A stretch of 64,000 nucleotides of DNA, taken from positions 1,229,742-1,293,741 of the forward strand of contig NZ_FOYL01000002.1 of NCBI RefSeq assembly GCF_900115955.1, in the 5' to 3' direction. Under the pieces are notes generated by a model, which was given only the letters and a program-made list of their open reading frames with translations, did not search any database and was not told the DNA's origin. Shown one piece after another: positions 23,296 through 31,828 of the stretch. The DNA is from Lentzea waywayandensis (GTDB taxonomy: Bacteria; Actinomycetota; Actinomycetes; Mycobacteriales; Pseudonocardiaceae). How positions within the stretch are numbered: the stretch's first letter is position 1; every line of letters starts with the position of its first letter. The translations under genes and the position numbers were made by a program.

Positions 23296-25968
23296 GTGTC
23301 GGACGAAGGTCTGCTGGGCAGACGCACTGAGGGCGAAACGCTGGACCGACTGCTCACGCAGGCGCGCTCCGGTGCTGGTCAGGTGCTGGTCCTGCGGGGT
23401 GAGGCCGGGATCGGCAAGACCGCGCTGCTCGACCACGTGTCGACGCGGGCCTCGGGCTTCCGCGTGGCACGGGCCGCGGGCGTCGAGTCCGAGAGCGCGT
23501 TCCCGTACGCGGGGCTGCACCAGCTGTGCGTGCCGTTCCTGGACCGGCTCGACAAGCTGCCGCCACCGCAGCGCGAGGCGCTCGGCACGGCGTTCGGCAT
23601 GGCCACCGGCCCCAGGCCGACGCGGTTCATGGTCGGTCTGGCGGTGCTGACGCTGCTCGCCGAGGTCGCCGACGAACAGCCGCTGGTGTGCCTGGTCGAC
23701 GACGCGCAGTGGCTCGACTCGATGTCGTCGGCGGTGCTCGGGTTCGTCGCCCGCAGGCTGCTCGCCGAACGGATCGCGCTGGTCTTCGTGCTGCGCGAGG
23801 GCAACGACTACCTCGACGGGCTGCCAGAGCTGTTCGTGCGCGGCCTGGACGACGCCGACGCCCGCTCGTTGCTGGAGTCCGTCATCAAGGGCCCGGTGGA
23901 CGGCCGGGTGCGCGACCGGATCGTCGCGGAGGCCCGCGGCAACCCGCTGGCGCTACTGGAGCTGCCGCGCGCGTGGACGACCGCCGAACTGGTGGACGGA
24001 CTGGACGCCGAGCCGCTGACCAGCCGCATCGAGGCCGCGTTCGTCCGGCAGATCGCGCCGCTGCCCGCCGACACGCGGTTGCTGATGCTGACCGCCGCCG
24101 CCGAACCGCTCGGTGACGCGACCCTGCTGTGGCAGGCGGCGGGGCTGCTCGGGCTGGGCGCCGACCCGGCCGCCGCCGCGCTGGGCACCGGGCTGATCGA
24201 GTTCGGCGCCCGCGTCCAGTTCCGGCATCCACTGGTGCGGTCCGCCGTGTACCGGTCGGCCTCCACCGTGGAGCGCATGCGGGTGCACCGGGCGCTGGCC
24301 GACGTGACCGATCCGGCCATCGACCCGGACCGCCGCGCGTGGCACCGGGCGCAGGGCACCGCCGCGCCGGACGAGGAGGTCGCCGCCGCCCTGGAGCACT
24401 CCGCGGGTCGCGCGCAGGCCCGTGGCGGGCTGCTGGCCGCGGCCGCGTTCCTCGAACAGGCCGCGGTGCTCACCCCCGAACCCGGCCGCCGGGCTTCCCG
24501 CGAACTCGCCGCCGCGCGGGCCAAGCGTGACGCCGGGGCGTTGGACGCGTCGCTGCGGCTGTTGTCCGCGGTCGAGGCCGGGCCACCGGACGAGCGCCGC
24601 AGCGCCGAGATCGAGCACCTGCGCGGACACATCGCGTTCGACCAGCGCCGCGTCGCCGACGCCGCACCGCTGCTGTTCAGCGCGGCCCGCAGGCTCGCGC
24701 CGTTCGACGCCGACCTGGCCCGCGAAACGCACCTGGAGGGCCTCTCGGCCGCGATCTGGGCCGGTACGCCGCTGGCCGAGGCCGCCCGCACCGCTCCCCC
24801 TGCGCGCACCCCGGCCCGTGCCGTGGACCTGGTCCTCGACGCGTTGACGACCCGCGTCACGTCGGGGTACGCGCCGGCCGTTGCGCAGATGACGCGCGCA
24901 CTGGACGAGGTGCGGGCGTTGAAGGTCGGCGCCGACGACATCAGCCGGGTGCCGTGGCTGTTCGGCAACCGCGCGGGCGGGATCGTCGCGAGCGAGCTGT
25001 GGGACTTCGACACGCGCCGCGCGTTCGCCCAGCAACAGGTCCGCCTGTCCCGCGACGCCGGCGCACTCGTGCAGCTCCAGTTCGCGCTGAACTTCTTGGC
25101 GGACAACGAACTGCTCGCCGGCGAACCCGCGGCCGCACAGGCGTTGATCGAGGAGGACCAGCGCATCTCGGAGGTCACCGGCACCCCGCCGGTCGGCTAC
25201 GCGATGCTGCTGCAGGCCGCCTACCGCGGCGAGGACGCCGCCGCCACGGCTCGGGCGGAGGCGTTGGCCGCCGGTCAGGGACGGCTGGCCGTGATCGCCG
25301 ACTGGACCGCCGCGATCCTCCACAACGGACTGGGACGCCACGACCTCGCCCGGGACGCCGCGCTGCGGGTGTTCGCGTCCGACACCTTGGTCTACAGCTG
25401 CCTGATCGCGTCCGAACTGGCCGAGGCCGCGTCCCGCACCGGCGACACGGCTCTGGTCGCGGAGGCCCTGGAACGTTCGGCGCCGTGGGTCGACACGCAC
25501 TGGTCGTTGGGCATCAAGGCCCGGCTGCGTGCGTTGAACGGCGACACCGCCGCGTTCGCCGAGTCGATCTCTTCCTTGGCACAGACGGCTTTGCGTGGCG
25601 AACTGGGCCGCGCCCACCTGTTGTTCGGGGAGTGGCTTCGTCGTGAGGGCCAGCGCGTCGAGGCACGTGAGCATCTCCGCACCGCGCACGAGATTCTGAC
25701 GGCCAGTGGCATGCCGACGTTCGCCGATCGGGCTTTCCGCGAACTGCAGGCGACCGGGGAGACGGCCCGCAAACGCACCGCCGAACCGACCGACGAGCTG
25801 ACCGCGCAGGAGTACCAGATCGCCCGGCTGGCCCGCGAGGGCTACTCGAACCCGGAGATCGGCACGCGGCTGTTCATCAGCCCGCGCACCGTGGAATGGC
25901 ACCTGCGCAAGGTGTTCGGCAAGGTGGGCGTGACCTCGCGCCGCCAGCTGCGCGACGCGAGGTTCTAG
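23296..25968 (+). CDS. Large LuxR-family (LAL-type) ATPase regulator
   Basis: About 890 residues. N-terminal AAA/STAND ATPase with GEAGIGKTALLDH (Walker A) and LVCLVDDAQWLDS (Walker B), a long helical repeat region, and a C-terminal LuxR helix-turn-helix (LTAQEYQIARLAREGYSNPE, ISPRTVEWHLRKVFGKVGV). Three in-frame GTG codons (23254, 23278, 23296) are possible starts; the last puts the family start LLGRRTE five residues in. Divergent from the VOC operon. LAL regulators respond to small molecules and activate transcription; targets are not evident. Confidence 0.88.
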   Translation: MSDEGLLGRRTEGETLDRLLTQARSGAGQVLVLRGEAGIGKTALLDHVSTRASGFRVARAAGVESESAFPYAGLHQLCVPFLDRLDKLPPPQREALGTAFGMATGPRPTRFMVGLAVLTLLAEVADEQPLVCLVDDAQWLDSMSSAVLGFVARRLLAERIALVFVLREGNDYLDGLPELFVRGLDDADARSLLESVIKGPVDGRVRDRIVAEARGNPLALLELPRAWTTAELVDGLDAEPLTSRIEAAFVRQIAPLPADTRLLMLTAAAEPLGDATLLWQAAGLLGLGADPAAAALGTGLIEFGARVQFRHPLVRSAVYRSASTVERMRVHRALADVTDPAIDPDRRAWHRAQGTAAPDEEVAAALEHSAGRAQARGGLLAAAAFLEQAAVLTPEPGRRASRELAAARAKRDAGALDASLRLLSAVEAGPPDERRSAEIEHLRGHIAFDQRRVADAAPLLFSAARRLAPFDADLARETHLEGLSAAIWAGTPLAEAARTAPPARTPARAVDLVLDALTTRVTSGYAPAVAQMTRALDEVRALKVGADDISRVPWLFGNRAGGIVASELWDFDTRRAFAQQQVRLSRDAGALVQLQFALNFLADNELLAGEPAAAQALIEEDQRISEVTGTPPVGYAMLLQAAYRGEDAAATARAEALAAGQGRLAVIADWTAAILHNGLGRHDLARDAALRVFASDTLVYSCLIASELAEAASRTGDTALVAEALERSAPWVDTHWSLGIKARLRALNGDTAAFAESISSLAQTALRGELGRAHLLFGEWLRREGQRVEAREHLRTAHEILTASGMPTFADRAFRELQATGETARKRTAEPTDELTAQEYQIARLAREGYSNPEIGTRLFISPRTVEWHLRKVFGKVGVTSRRQLRDARF

Positions 25969-25975
25969 CCGACGA

Positions 25976-26962
25976 TCAGCTGACGATCCACTTGTACGCG
26001 GCCGCGCCTGCCAGTCCGACGATCACGCCGTCGTTGTTGATGTCCATCGGGTACGCGAACTGGGTGCCGCTGGGGAACCCGAGGTCGAGCTCCTCACCCT
26101 CGTTGCTCCAGCGGTACGGGACGTTCTGGTTCGCGGTCGTGCTCCACCCGACCGCCGTACCGTGGTCGTTGATGCTCGACGGCCTGAGGTTGGGACCGTA
26201 CTTGGTCATCGACCCGTCGGCGTTCCAGCGCACGCCGAAGGTCCCGTCGTTCCAGAAGTCGGCGGTGCCGACCACGTCACCGTTCCGGTTGACCGCCAGA
26301 GCCATGGATTCGGCGCCGTCGTCCAGCCTTTGCAGCGGGGTCACGGTGCCGCCGGGGTTCCACCGCACCGCCAGGCGGTTCAGCCCCGGCCCGGAGACCA
26401 CTCCGGTCGCGTACCCGTTCGGCGACGCGCCCGTCACGCGGCCCCAGGTGGCTCCCTCCGGCAGCTTCAAGGTGGCGAGAACGCCGTTCGGCCGCCAGCG
26501 CACGGGGATCTCGCGATCGTTGTTGAGGCCCGCCGCGGTGCCGTAGACCGTGCCGAAGTCGTCGATCGCGACCGCGGCCGCGGACCAGAAGCCGAACGGC
26601 ACGGACAGCACCACGTACGAACCGTCCGCGTTGAAGCGGAGGGCCCTGCCACCGACGCCGTCAGCGGTGGCGGTGCCCGCGGCGACGCCGTGGCTGTTGA
26701 TCGCCTCGAGCTGCGTGTGGCGGTCGGCCGGTCCGGCGAGCTCGGTCACCCCGGCGCCGTCGAACTTCACCGCCCGGTTGAAACCGCCCCTGCTGGAAGT
26801 CCCGACCGCGACGCCCGAGTCGTTGATCGCCGCCGCCGAGCTGGCGGTGGAGCCCGGCAGGCCGCCCAGTTCGGTGATCGTCGTGGTCGCGTGAGCCTGT
26901 GGCGTGACGATGACCGACGCCAGAAGTGCTGCGGACAACGCAAAGGAGAGTCTTCGACTCAT
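25976..26962 (-). CDS. Secreted HAF-repeat-type protein (copy 1)
   Basis: A 328-residue secreted protein. Signal peptide of 25 residues (MSRRLSFALSAALLASVIVT, cleavage after AHA), then repeated units of about 40 residues of the pattern INxxGxAVGxxxxxxxxRAVRWxxDG, like HAF-type extracellular repeat proteins, probably a beta-propeller. No catalytic motif. ATG at 26962 begins the signal peptide. The next gene is a close paralogue, and a third relative lies at 30160-31173. It ends 7 nt from the convergent LuxR gene. Confidence 0.75.
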   Translation of the reverse strand: MSRRLSFALSAALLASVIVTPQAHATTTITELGGLPGSTASSAAAINDSGVAVGTSSRGGFNRAVKFDGAGVTELAGPADRHTQLEAINSHGVAAGTATADGVGGRALRFNADGSYVVLSVPFGFWSAAAVAIDDFGTVYGTAAGLNNDREIPVRWRPNGVLATLKLPEGATWGRVTGASPNGYATGVVSGPGLNRLAVRWNPGGTVTPLQRLDDGAESMALAVNRNGDVVGTADFWNDGTFGVRWNADGSMTKYGPNLRPSSINDHGTAVGWSTTANQNVPYRWSNEGEELDLGFPSGTQFAYPMDINNDGVIVGLAGAAAYKWIVS

Positions 26963-26995
26963 TCCATCCCCCAAGTTCGTGAGCCATGCGGCGGT

Positions 26996-27026
26996 CACGA
27001 TATAGAGGGAATGATCGCGTTGGCCA
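26996..27026 (-). promoter_or_regulatory. Duplicated upstream element, copy 1
   Basis: These 31 bases match 28129-28159 at 27 positions, 34-37 bp upstream of each HAF gene start. On the minus strand the core reads GCGATCATTCCCTCTATATC, where TATATC is a candidate -10 box. It shows that the HAF duplication carried the promoter. Confidence 0.6.
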
Positions 27027-27095
27027 GTGACCCGGCCACGCCCAGGCGACCTCGCGCCGGCGGTTCGCGCGACGCGAGGTTCTCCGCGCTCCGGT

Positions 27096-28091
27096 TCAGC
27101 TGACGACCCACTTGACGGCGGACGATCCCGCTCGTCCCACGATCACGCCGTCGTTGTTGATGTCCAGCGCGGTGGCGTTGGTGACACCGTCGGGACGGCC
27201 CAGCTCGAGCTTGTCGCCGTTCTTCTCCCAGCGGAACGGGTGCTGTTCGGCTCCGCCGTAGTAGCTGCCGACCACCACACCCCGGTCGTTGATGCTCTTC
27301 GGCAGGCTGTCCTTCCCGTAGCTGGTCAGCGATCCGTCGAGGTTCCAGCGCACACCGAACGTCTCCTGGTCGTTCGCGGAGTTGGCGTTGCCGACCACCT
27401 CGCCGAGCTGGTTCACCCCCTGGGCGGTGGTCGCGGCGCCGTCCGCCATCCTGGCGAGCTTGGTCACGCTGCCGTCGGGATTCCAGCGCACCGCCAGGAA
27501 CGGGATACCGGGACCGGACACGTAGCCGGCCACGTAGCCGTTCGCCGCGGCCCTCGTCACGTAAGCCCAGGTGGCGCCCTCCGGCATCTTCATCGTCATG
27601 AGGACGCCGTCCGGCCTCCAGCGCACCGGGATCTGGCGGCGATCGGCGTCGCTGGCGAGACCGTAGGCGGTGCCGGAGTCGGTGATCGCCAGCCCCGTCG
27701 AGGTGGTGAAGCCGAACGGGACGGACAGCACCGCGTACGTGCCGTCCGGCTTGAACCGGATGGCCCTGGTGCCGCCGACGGAGCCACCGCTGGTGGTGCC
27801 GACAGCGGCGCCGTGGTTGTTGACCTCGTTCACGGTGGTGCTGGCGTCGGCCGGCCCGGCGAGCTGGGTGGCGGTCCCGTTGCCGTCGAACCTCACCGCG
27901 CGATCACGACCGGAGCCGTTGAAGGCGACTCCCACCGCGACGCCGGCGTCGTTGACCGACGCGGCCCAGTGCGACTGGGCGCCCGGCAGGCCGCCGAGGT
28001 CGGTGATCGTCGTGTCCGCGTGCGCCGGCGTCGCGGCGACCGCTGTGGCCAGAAGTGCTGTGGACAGCACAAAAGAAAGTCTTCGACTCAT
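27096..28091 (-). CDS. Secreted HAF-repeat-type protein (copy 2)
   Basis: A 331-residue paralogue of the preceding gene: signal peptide MSRRLSFVLSTALLATAVAA with cleavage after AHA, then the same repeat architecture (DTTITDLGGLPGAQSHWAA, WRPDGVLMTMKMPEGATW) and the same C-terminus VVS. ATG at 28091. Just behind its stop the base string CGCGACGCGAGGTTCT repeats the last codons of the LuxR gene, so the duplicated block included the LuxR 3' end. Function unknown; probably an extracellular binding protein. Confidence 0.75.
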   Translation of the reverse strand: MSRRLSFVLSTALLATAVAATPAHADTTITDLGGLPGAQSHWAASVNDAGVAVGVAFNGSGRDRAVRFDGNGTATQLAGPADASTTVNEVNNHGAAVGTTSGGSVGGTRAIRFKPDGTYAVLSVPFGFTTSTGLAITDSGTAYGLASDADRRQIPVRWRPDGVLMTMKMPEGATWAYVTRAAANGYVAGYVSGPGIPFLAVRWNPDGSVTKLARMADGAATTAQGVNQLGEVVGNANSANDQETFGVRWNLDGSLTSYGKDSLPKSINDRGVVVGSYYGGAEQHPFRWEKNGDKLELGRPDGVTNATALDINNDGVIVGRAGSSAVKWVVS

Positions 28092-28128
28092 TTTCGGTTC
28101 CCCCGGAGTTCGTGTGCCGTGCGGTGTC

Positions 28129-28159
28129 CACGATATCGAGGGGATGATCGCGCCGGCCA
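28129..28159 (-). promoter_or_regulatory. Duplicated upstream element, copy 2
   Basis: Counterpart of 26996-27026 (27 of 31 identical) upstream of HAF copy 2. The minus-strand core reads GCGATCATCCCCTCGATATC with GATATC at the candidate -10 position. Confidence 0.6.
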
Positions 28160-28229
28160 GGGAAACGTCAGCAGTTGACTGCGCCGAGCGGGAGTGCGGC
28201 CCGGAAGCCGCACCCTCCACGGGCGCCGG

Positions 28230-28976
28230 TCAGTTCCCGGCGGCGAGCCACTGCTCCAGGCTGGTCGGCTGGAGCTGCGCGCCGGCGTTCGGCACGAGCT
28301 GCTTGCCGGTCAGGAACGTGCCGAAGTACTTGGCCTGCGGGTCGCTCACCACTTCGCGCTCGTCCTCGCGCTGCGTCAGCACCGTGCGGATCCAACCGTC
28401 CATTGTGAACTCTTCCGGCCCGCCGATCTCCAGCACGCCGTTCACCGGCTCGGTCGCGGCGGTCCTGGCGACGACCGCGGCGACGTCCGCGGCGGCGATC
28501 GGCTGGACGCCACCGTGCGGGAGGTGCACGGCGCCGTCCTGCTCGGCGGAGTTCGCGATGGCGCCCGCGAACTCGAAGAACTGGGTGGCGCGGATGATCG
28601 AGTACGTGAGGCCCGACTCCGTGATGAGCTTCTCCTGCGCCACCTTCGCGCGCAGGTAGCCGGACTCGGGCAGCTCGTCCGTGCCGACGATCGACAGCGC
28701 GACGTAGTGACCGACGCCCGCGTCGGCGGCCGCCTTGGTCAGGTTCGTCGTGGCGGTGGTGAAGAAGTTCAGGACGTCGTCGTCGGCGAACGACGGCGAG
28801 TTCGACACGTCGATCAGCACGTCGGCGCCCTGCAGAACCTCCTTGACGCCCTCTCCGGTCAGCGTGTTCACGCCGCTGTTCGGGGACGCGGGCACGGCGT
28901 CGTGGCCGTGCTCACCGAGCCGCTTCACGACCTGGCTGCCGATCAACCCGGTGCCGCCGATGACAACGATCCTCAT
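28230..28976 (-). CDS. NAD(P)-binding atypical SDR / NmrA-like oxidoreductase
   Basis: A 248-residue Rossmann protein with the N-terminal dinucleotide loop VVIGGTGLIGSQVVKRL and the atypical-SDR middle part SGLTYSIIRATQFFEF; no YxxxK motif, so it may sense cofactor state or act as an epimerase-like enzyme. It lies 80 bp behind an ECF41 sigma factor gene and is preceded by a sequence matching the known ECF41 promoter. ECF41 genes are commonly linked to such oxidoreductase/epimerase genes, which makes it the likely target. Confidence 0.85.
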   Translation of the reverse strand: MRIVVIGGTGLIGSQVVKRLGEHGHDAVPASPNSGVNTLTGEGVKEVLQGADVLIDVSNSPSFADDDVLNFFTTATTNLTKAAADAGVGHYVALSIVGTDELPESGYLRAKVAQEKLITESGLTYSIIRATQFFEFAGAIANSAEQDGAVHLPHGGVQPIAAADVAAVVARTAATEPVNGVLEIGGPEEFTMDGWIRTVLTQREDEREVVSDPQAKYFGTFLTGKQLVPNAGAQLQPTSLEQWLAAGN

Positions 28977-28988
28977 GGGTCCGTCCCT

Positions 28989-29022
28989 CTCGTGAGCCCG
29001 CCTGCGTGCGGGTGTTCACGAG
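28989..29022. other. Leader hairpin before the SDR gene
   Basis: CTCGTGA (28989-28995) and TCACGAG (29016-29022) pair, with the inner stem CCCGC/GCGGG. It lies in the 5' leader between the ECF41-type promoter and the SDR start and could affect mRNA stability or translation. Confidence 0.5.
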
Positions 29023-29026
29023 CTAA

Positions 29027-29053
29027 GACAGGACAGCCCCCGAAGTTGTGACA
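29027..29053 (-). promoter_or_regulatory. ECF41-type promoter
   Basis: On the minus strand TGTCACA (29047-29053) is followed after exactly 16 nt by TGTC (29027-29030). The reported ECF41 target is TGTCACA at -35 and CGTC at -10, so only one -10 base differs. It sits between the sigma-factor stop and the SDR start and points at the SDR gene. Confidence 0.75.
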
Positions 29054-29056
29054 GGC

Positions 29057-29923
29057 CTACTGGAACGCGGCCAGCTTCTCGGGGTTGACCAGCCACAACA
29101 CCTGGTCAATGCCCTCGTCGGAGGCCGTCACGGTGATCACGGCGTAGGTGCCGGAGTCCTTGCGCAGCCGGATGGCGGTGAGCCCGTTCGCCTCCACGAA
29201 CGACGCCTCGGCGCCGGCCCAGAACGACGGCGCCCAGCCCGAGATGATCTTCGCCAGGGAGGCCGCGCCGAACAGCGGACGACCGGCGGCCCGGATGGAG
29301 CCGTTGCTGTCGGACCAGCTCACGACGTCCTGCGCGAACAGCTTCTCGAGTGCGGCCAGGTCACCGGCCTGCGCCGCCGCCACGAACGCCTCCAGCAGCT
29401 TGCGCTGGTCCGCTCGTTCGACGGGCACGCGGCGTTCGTCCGCGAGGTGCTTGCGCGCCCGGCTGACCAGCTGCCGCGTCGCGACCTCGCTGGTCTGCAC
29501 GATCTCGGCGATCTCCCGGTAGGGGTAGTCGAACGCCTCGCGCAGCACGTACGCGGCCCGTTCGGTCGGGGTGAGCTTCTCCAGCAGCATCAGCACCGCC
29601 AGCTCCAGCACCGCGCCCTGCTCGGCACCGACCTGCGGGTCGGCGGAGGTGTCGACGGGCTCGGGCAGCCACGGCCCGACGTAGGTCTCCCGGCGGGCCC
29701 GCGCGGTCTGCGACTCGTTGATCGCGAGGCGGGTGATGGCGGTGGCCAGGTACGCCTCGGGGTTGAGCACGGCGGCGCGGTCCGCGAGCTGCCAGCGCAC
29801 CCACACCTCCTGCACGAGGTCCTCGGCGTCGGCCACGCTGCCGGTCATGCGGTAGGCGATGCCGAACAGCCTCGGCCGCGCCGCCGCGAACGCCGACTCG
29901 GCCTCGTCCAGCTGCTGCGTCAT
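29057..29923 (-). CDS. sigJ: ECF41 sigma factor (SigJ-like) with SnoaL-like C-terminal domain
   Basis: A 288-residue sigma factor. Region 2 (about 8-75: RLFGIAYRMTGSVADAEDLV) and region 4 (about 115-165: LTPTERAAYVLREAFDYPY, with ATRQLVSRARKHL) are joined by a linker with WLPEP, typical of ECF41. A SnoaL-like domain (about 175-288) replaces a separate anti-sigma factor and tunes activity. ATG at 29923 has AAGGGG upstream. A target promoter lies directly after its stop, before the SDR gene. A 160-bp mobile element lies 76 bp upstream of its start. Confidence 0.92.
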   Translation of the reverse strand: MTQQLDEAESAFAAARPRLFGIAYRMTGSVADAEDLVQEVWVRWQLADRAAVLNPEAYLATAITRLAINESQTARARRETYVGPWLPEPVDTSADPQVGAEQGAVLELAVLMLLEKLTPTERAAYVLREAFDYPYREIAEIVQTSEVATRQLVSRARKHLADERRVPVERADQRKLLEAFVAAAQAGDLAALEKLFAQDVVSWSDSNGSIRAAGRPLFGAASLAKIISGWAPSFWAGAEASFVEANGLTAIRLRKDSGTYAVITVTASDEGIDQVLWLVNPEKLAAFQ

Positions 29924-29999
29924 CCGCCACCCCTTCTCCCACCGGCCACCGTAGCGCCGATGGGAGAAGGCGGTGATGTGGCGCCTCACACGGGACTAG

Positions 30000-30159
30000 G
30001 GCCTGTATCGAAGTCTGGTCCGCGACAGCCGGGCCCGAGGCGGCCCCTGGCGGCACGGCCGAACGACCCACATACAACACCGGTATGCGGGCCATTCGGC
30101 CGCACCACCAGGAACCACCTCAAGCGCGACTCTCATCGAACCAGACCTCGATACAGGCC
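30000..30159. mobile_element. 160-bp near-full-length palindromic (snap-back) MITE
   Basis: The element starts GGCCTGTATCGA and ends with its inverted copy (TCGATACAGGCC); the terminal 20 bp match at 19 positions. It is flanked on both sides by CTAG (29996-29999, 30160-30163), the YTAR-type target duplicated by some IS5-group elements. The two halves stay complementary nearly to the centre (second block GAGGCGGCCCCTGG against GAGGTGGTTCCTGG), so the element can fold into one long hairpin. No transposase gene. The right CTAG supplies the TAG stop of the gene at 30160-31173. Confidence 0.8.
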
Positions 30160-31173
30160 CTAGTCGCAGGTCCACCGCAGGGGGCCGGAGCCCGACTTGC
30201 TGAACAGCGTCTCGTCGTCGCCCGCCACGAACAGCTCCGACACGCCGGAGACACCGCTCGGCAACGGCAGCTCGGTCTTGAAGTTGGTGTCCCGCCAGAT
30301 CGCCGCCTTGCCCGTCAGCGACGACCGCTGACCGGTGACCAGGCCGCCTCCGGTGATCGTGTACGCGGACGCGGCACCCGCGATGCGCTTCACCACACCG
30401 TTGCCGTCCCACAGCAGGGCCTGCGCGTTGGGCCAGGAGCCCTCGAGCTGGTAGCCGACCACCTTGCCGCCCCGGATCGCCTGGACGTACTGGGGCTTGC
30501 CCTGGTACTCGAGATCCGTCACGACTCCGTTGCGCCACAGGCGTCCCGCGTTGCCGCCCGGACGGCGAAGCAACACCGTGCCGTCATCGTCCAGGTCCTG
30601 ACCCAGGCCGACGGAACGTTCGATGACCTGAGGCGCGGTCGGGGTCGCGGTCGCGGTCCACAGGACCGTCACCGCCTCGCCATCGGCGATCCGCGTGGCG
30701 CCGCCCAGCACGTCGCCGCGCTCGTTGAGCGCCGTGGGGGCGTCGATGCGGTAGCCCTCCAGACCGGGGAGCTCGGTGATCGTTCCAGTGCTCTCGTGCG
30801 CGCCGGAGTACAGCACCGCGGCCGTGCGGTCCGGGAAACGGCCGAACATCAGCACGGTCCCGGATCGGTTCTCGTCGGACACGTGGAGATTCTTGAGATT
30901 CTCCACCTCCTGGAGCACCCTCGGCTGTCCCCCGGTCCAGAACACGGCGTCGTACGCCATGCTGCTAGAGCCCTGCCGAAGGGCGTTGCCCGAGTAGTTG
31001 CCGTTGCTGTCCGTGCCCTTCACGGTCGTGAACCGGGCGTCGTACCCGGACGGCACCGGCACGTTCGACACGGTCCACTCGCAGGCTGCCTGTTCGGCGG
31101 CTGCCACCGCCGGTGCCGTGAAAGCCGTGCACGCCAAGCTGATTGCAGCGACAAGCGCTGATCCACGCATCAT
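30160..31173 (-). CDS. Secreted HAF-type repeat protein (third relative)
   Basis: A 337-residue secreted protein: signal peptide about 25 residues (RGSALVAAISLACTAFTAPA, AVAAA), a pair of Cys near the mature N-terminus and C-terminus (ACEW, WTCD), and repeats such as LNERGDVLGGATRIADGEAV resembling the two HAF-type proteins but more diverged. ATG at 31173 follows GGGGG; this site lies in the loop of a small hairpin (31174-31190). Its TAG stop is part of the CTAG beside the mobile element. Function unknown. Confidence 0.7.
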   Translation of the reverse strand: MMRGSALVAAISLACTAFTAPAVAAAEQAACEWTVSNVPVPSGYDARFTTVKGTDSNGNYSGNALRQGSSSMAYDAVFWTGGQPRVLQEVENLKNLHVSDENRSGTVLMFGRFPDRTAAVLYSGAHESTGTITELPGLEGYRIDAPTALNERGDVLGGATRIADGEAVTVLWTATATPTAPQVIERSVGLGQDLDDDGTVLLRRPGGNAGRLWRNGVVTDLEYQGKPQYVQAIRGGKVVGYQLEGSWPNAQALLWDGNGVVKRIAGAASAYTITGGGLVTGQRSSLTGKAAIWRDTNFKTELPLPSGVSGVSELFVAGDDETLFSKSGSGPLRWTCD

Positions 31174-31190
31174 TGATTCCCCCAGAATCA
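31174..31190 (-). promoter_or_regulatory. Hairpin enclosing the ribosome-binding site
   Basis: TGATTC and GAATCA (31174-31179, 31185-31190) pair around a 5-nt loop. Read on the minus strand, the loop holds the GGGG of the ribosome site, and the stem abuts the ATG at 31173. Folding would hide the site. Confidence 0.5.
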
Positions 31191-31260
31191 CGTAGACGAT
31201 GCGACTACACATACACCAAATCCGGATGCGCGAGGCCCTCTTTGTGGTCAAACTGACGCC

Positions 31261-31767
31261 GTGATCACCGAACGTCCCAGCCCGCCGATGCGGGCGGGGG
31301 AACGCGAGACCCTGCGCGCGTTCCTCGACTTCCACCGCGCCACCCTCGCGATGAAGTGCGACGGCCTGTCCGACGACGACCTGCGGCGCCGTTCGATGCC
31401 TCCGTCCACTCTGACGTTGCTCGGCCTCGTCCGGCACATGGCCGAAGTGGAGCGCACCTGGTTCCGCAAGGTCATCAACGGCGAGGACGTCCCTCTGGTG
31501 TGGTCGGACGCGAACGACTACCAGGTCGCCTACGACGCCTCGAACTCCACGCGGTCCGAGGCGTTCGAGGCGTGGCAGGCCGAGGTCGAGCACTCGCGCC
31601 GGATCGAGCGCGAGGCCGAGTCGCTGGACGTCACGGGCTACCAGCCGCGCTGGGGCGAGCAGGTGTCGTTGCGGCTGGTGATGAACCACCTCTGTCACGA
31701 GTACGCGCGGCACAACGGCCACGCGGACTTCCTGCGCGAGGGCATCGACGGCGTCACAGGGGCATGA
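31261..31767 (+). CDS. DinB-family protein
   Basis: A 168-residue four-helix-bundle protein of the DinB/DUF664 type (LRAFLDFHRATLAMKCDGLS, LVRHMAEVERTWFRKVI, LVMNHLCHEYARHNGHADFL). The three metal-ligand histidines are visible (H60-type in LVRHMAEVE, HEYARHNGH). Such proteins are often mycothiol- or bacillithiol-dependent transferases. GTG at 31261 lies 88 bp from the divergent secreted-protein gene. No catalytic partner nearby. Confidence 0.85.
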   Translation: MITERPSPPMRAGERETLRAFLDFHRATLAMKCDGLSDDDLRRRSMPPSTLTLLGLVRHMAEVERTWFRKVINGEDVPLVWSDANDYQVAYDASNSTRSEAFEAWQAEVEHSRRIEREAESLDVTGYQPRWGEQVSLRLVMNHLCHEYARHNGHADFLREGIDGVTGA

Positions 31768-31776
31768 GGCTCCACG

Positions 31777-31802
31777 GTTCAGCGCCCGGTCGCAGCGGGT
31801 AT
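31777..31802 (+). promoter_or_regulatory. Possible SigB/SigF-type promoter
   Basis: GTTC (31777-31780), a 16-nt spacer and GGGTAT (31797-31802) resemble the general-stress promoter GTTT-N14-16-GGGTAT, 26 nt before the GTG of the muconolactone-isomerase-like gene. Confidence 0.35.
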
Positions 31803-31828
31803 TCCCCGTCACGACCCAGGAGGTAACC

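Noticed and set aside
29057..29923. Absence of an anti-sigma gene next to the ECF41 factor as a sign of gene loss.
   Set aside because: ECF41 factors carry a fused SnoaL-like regulatory domain and normally have no separate anti-sigma factor.
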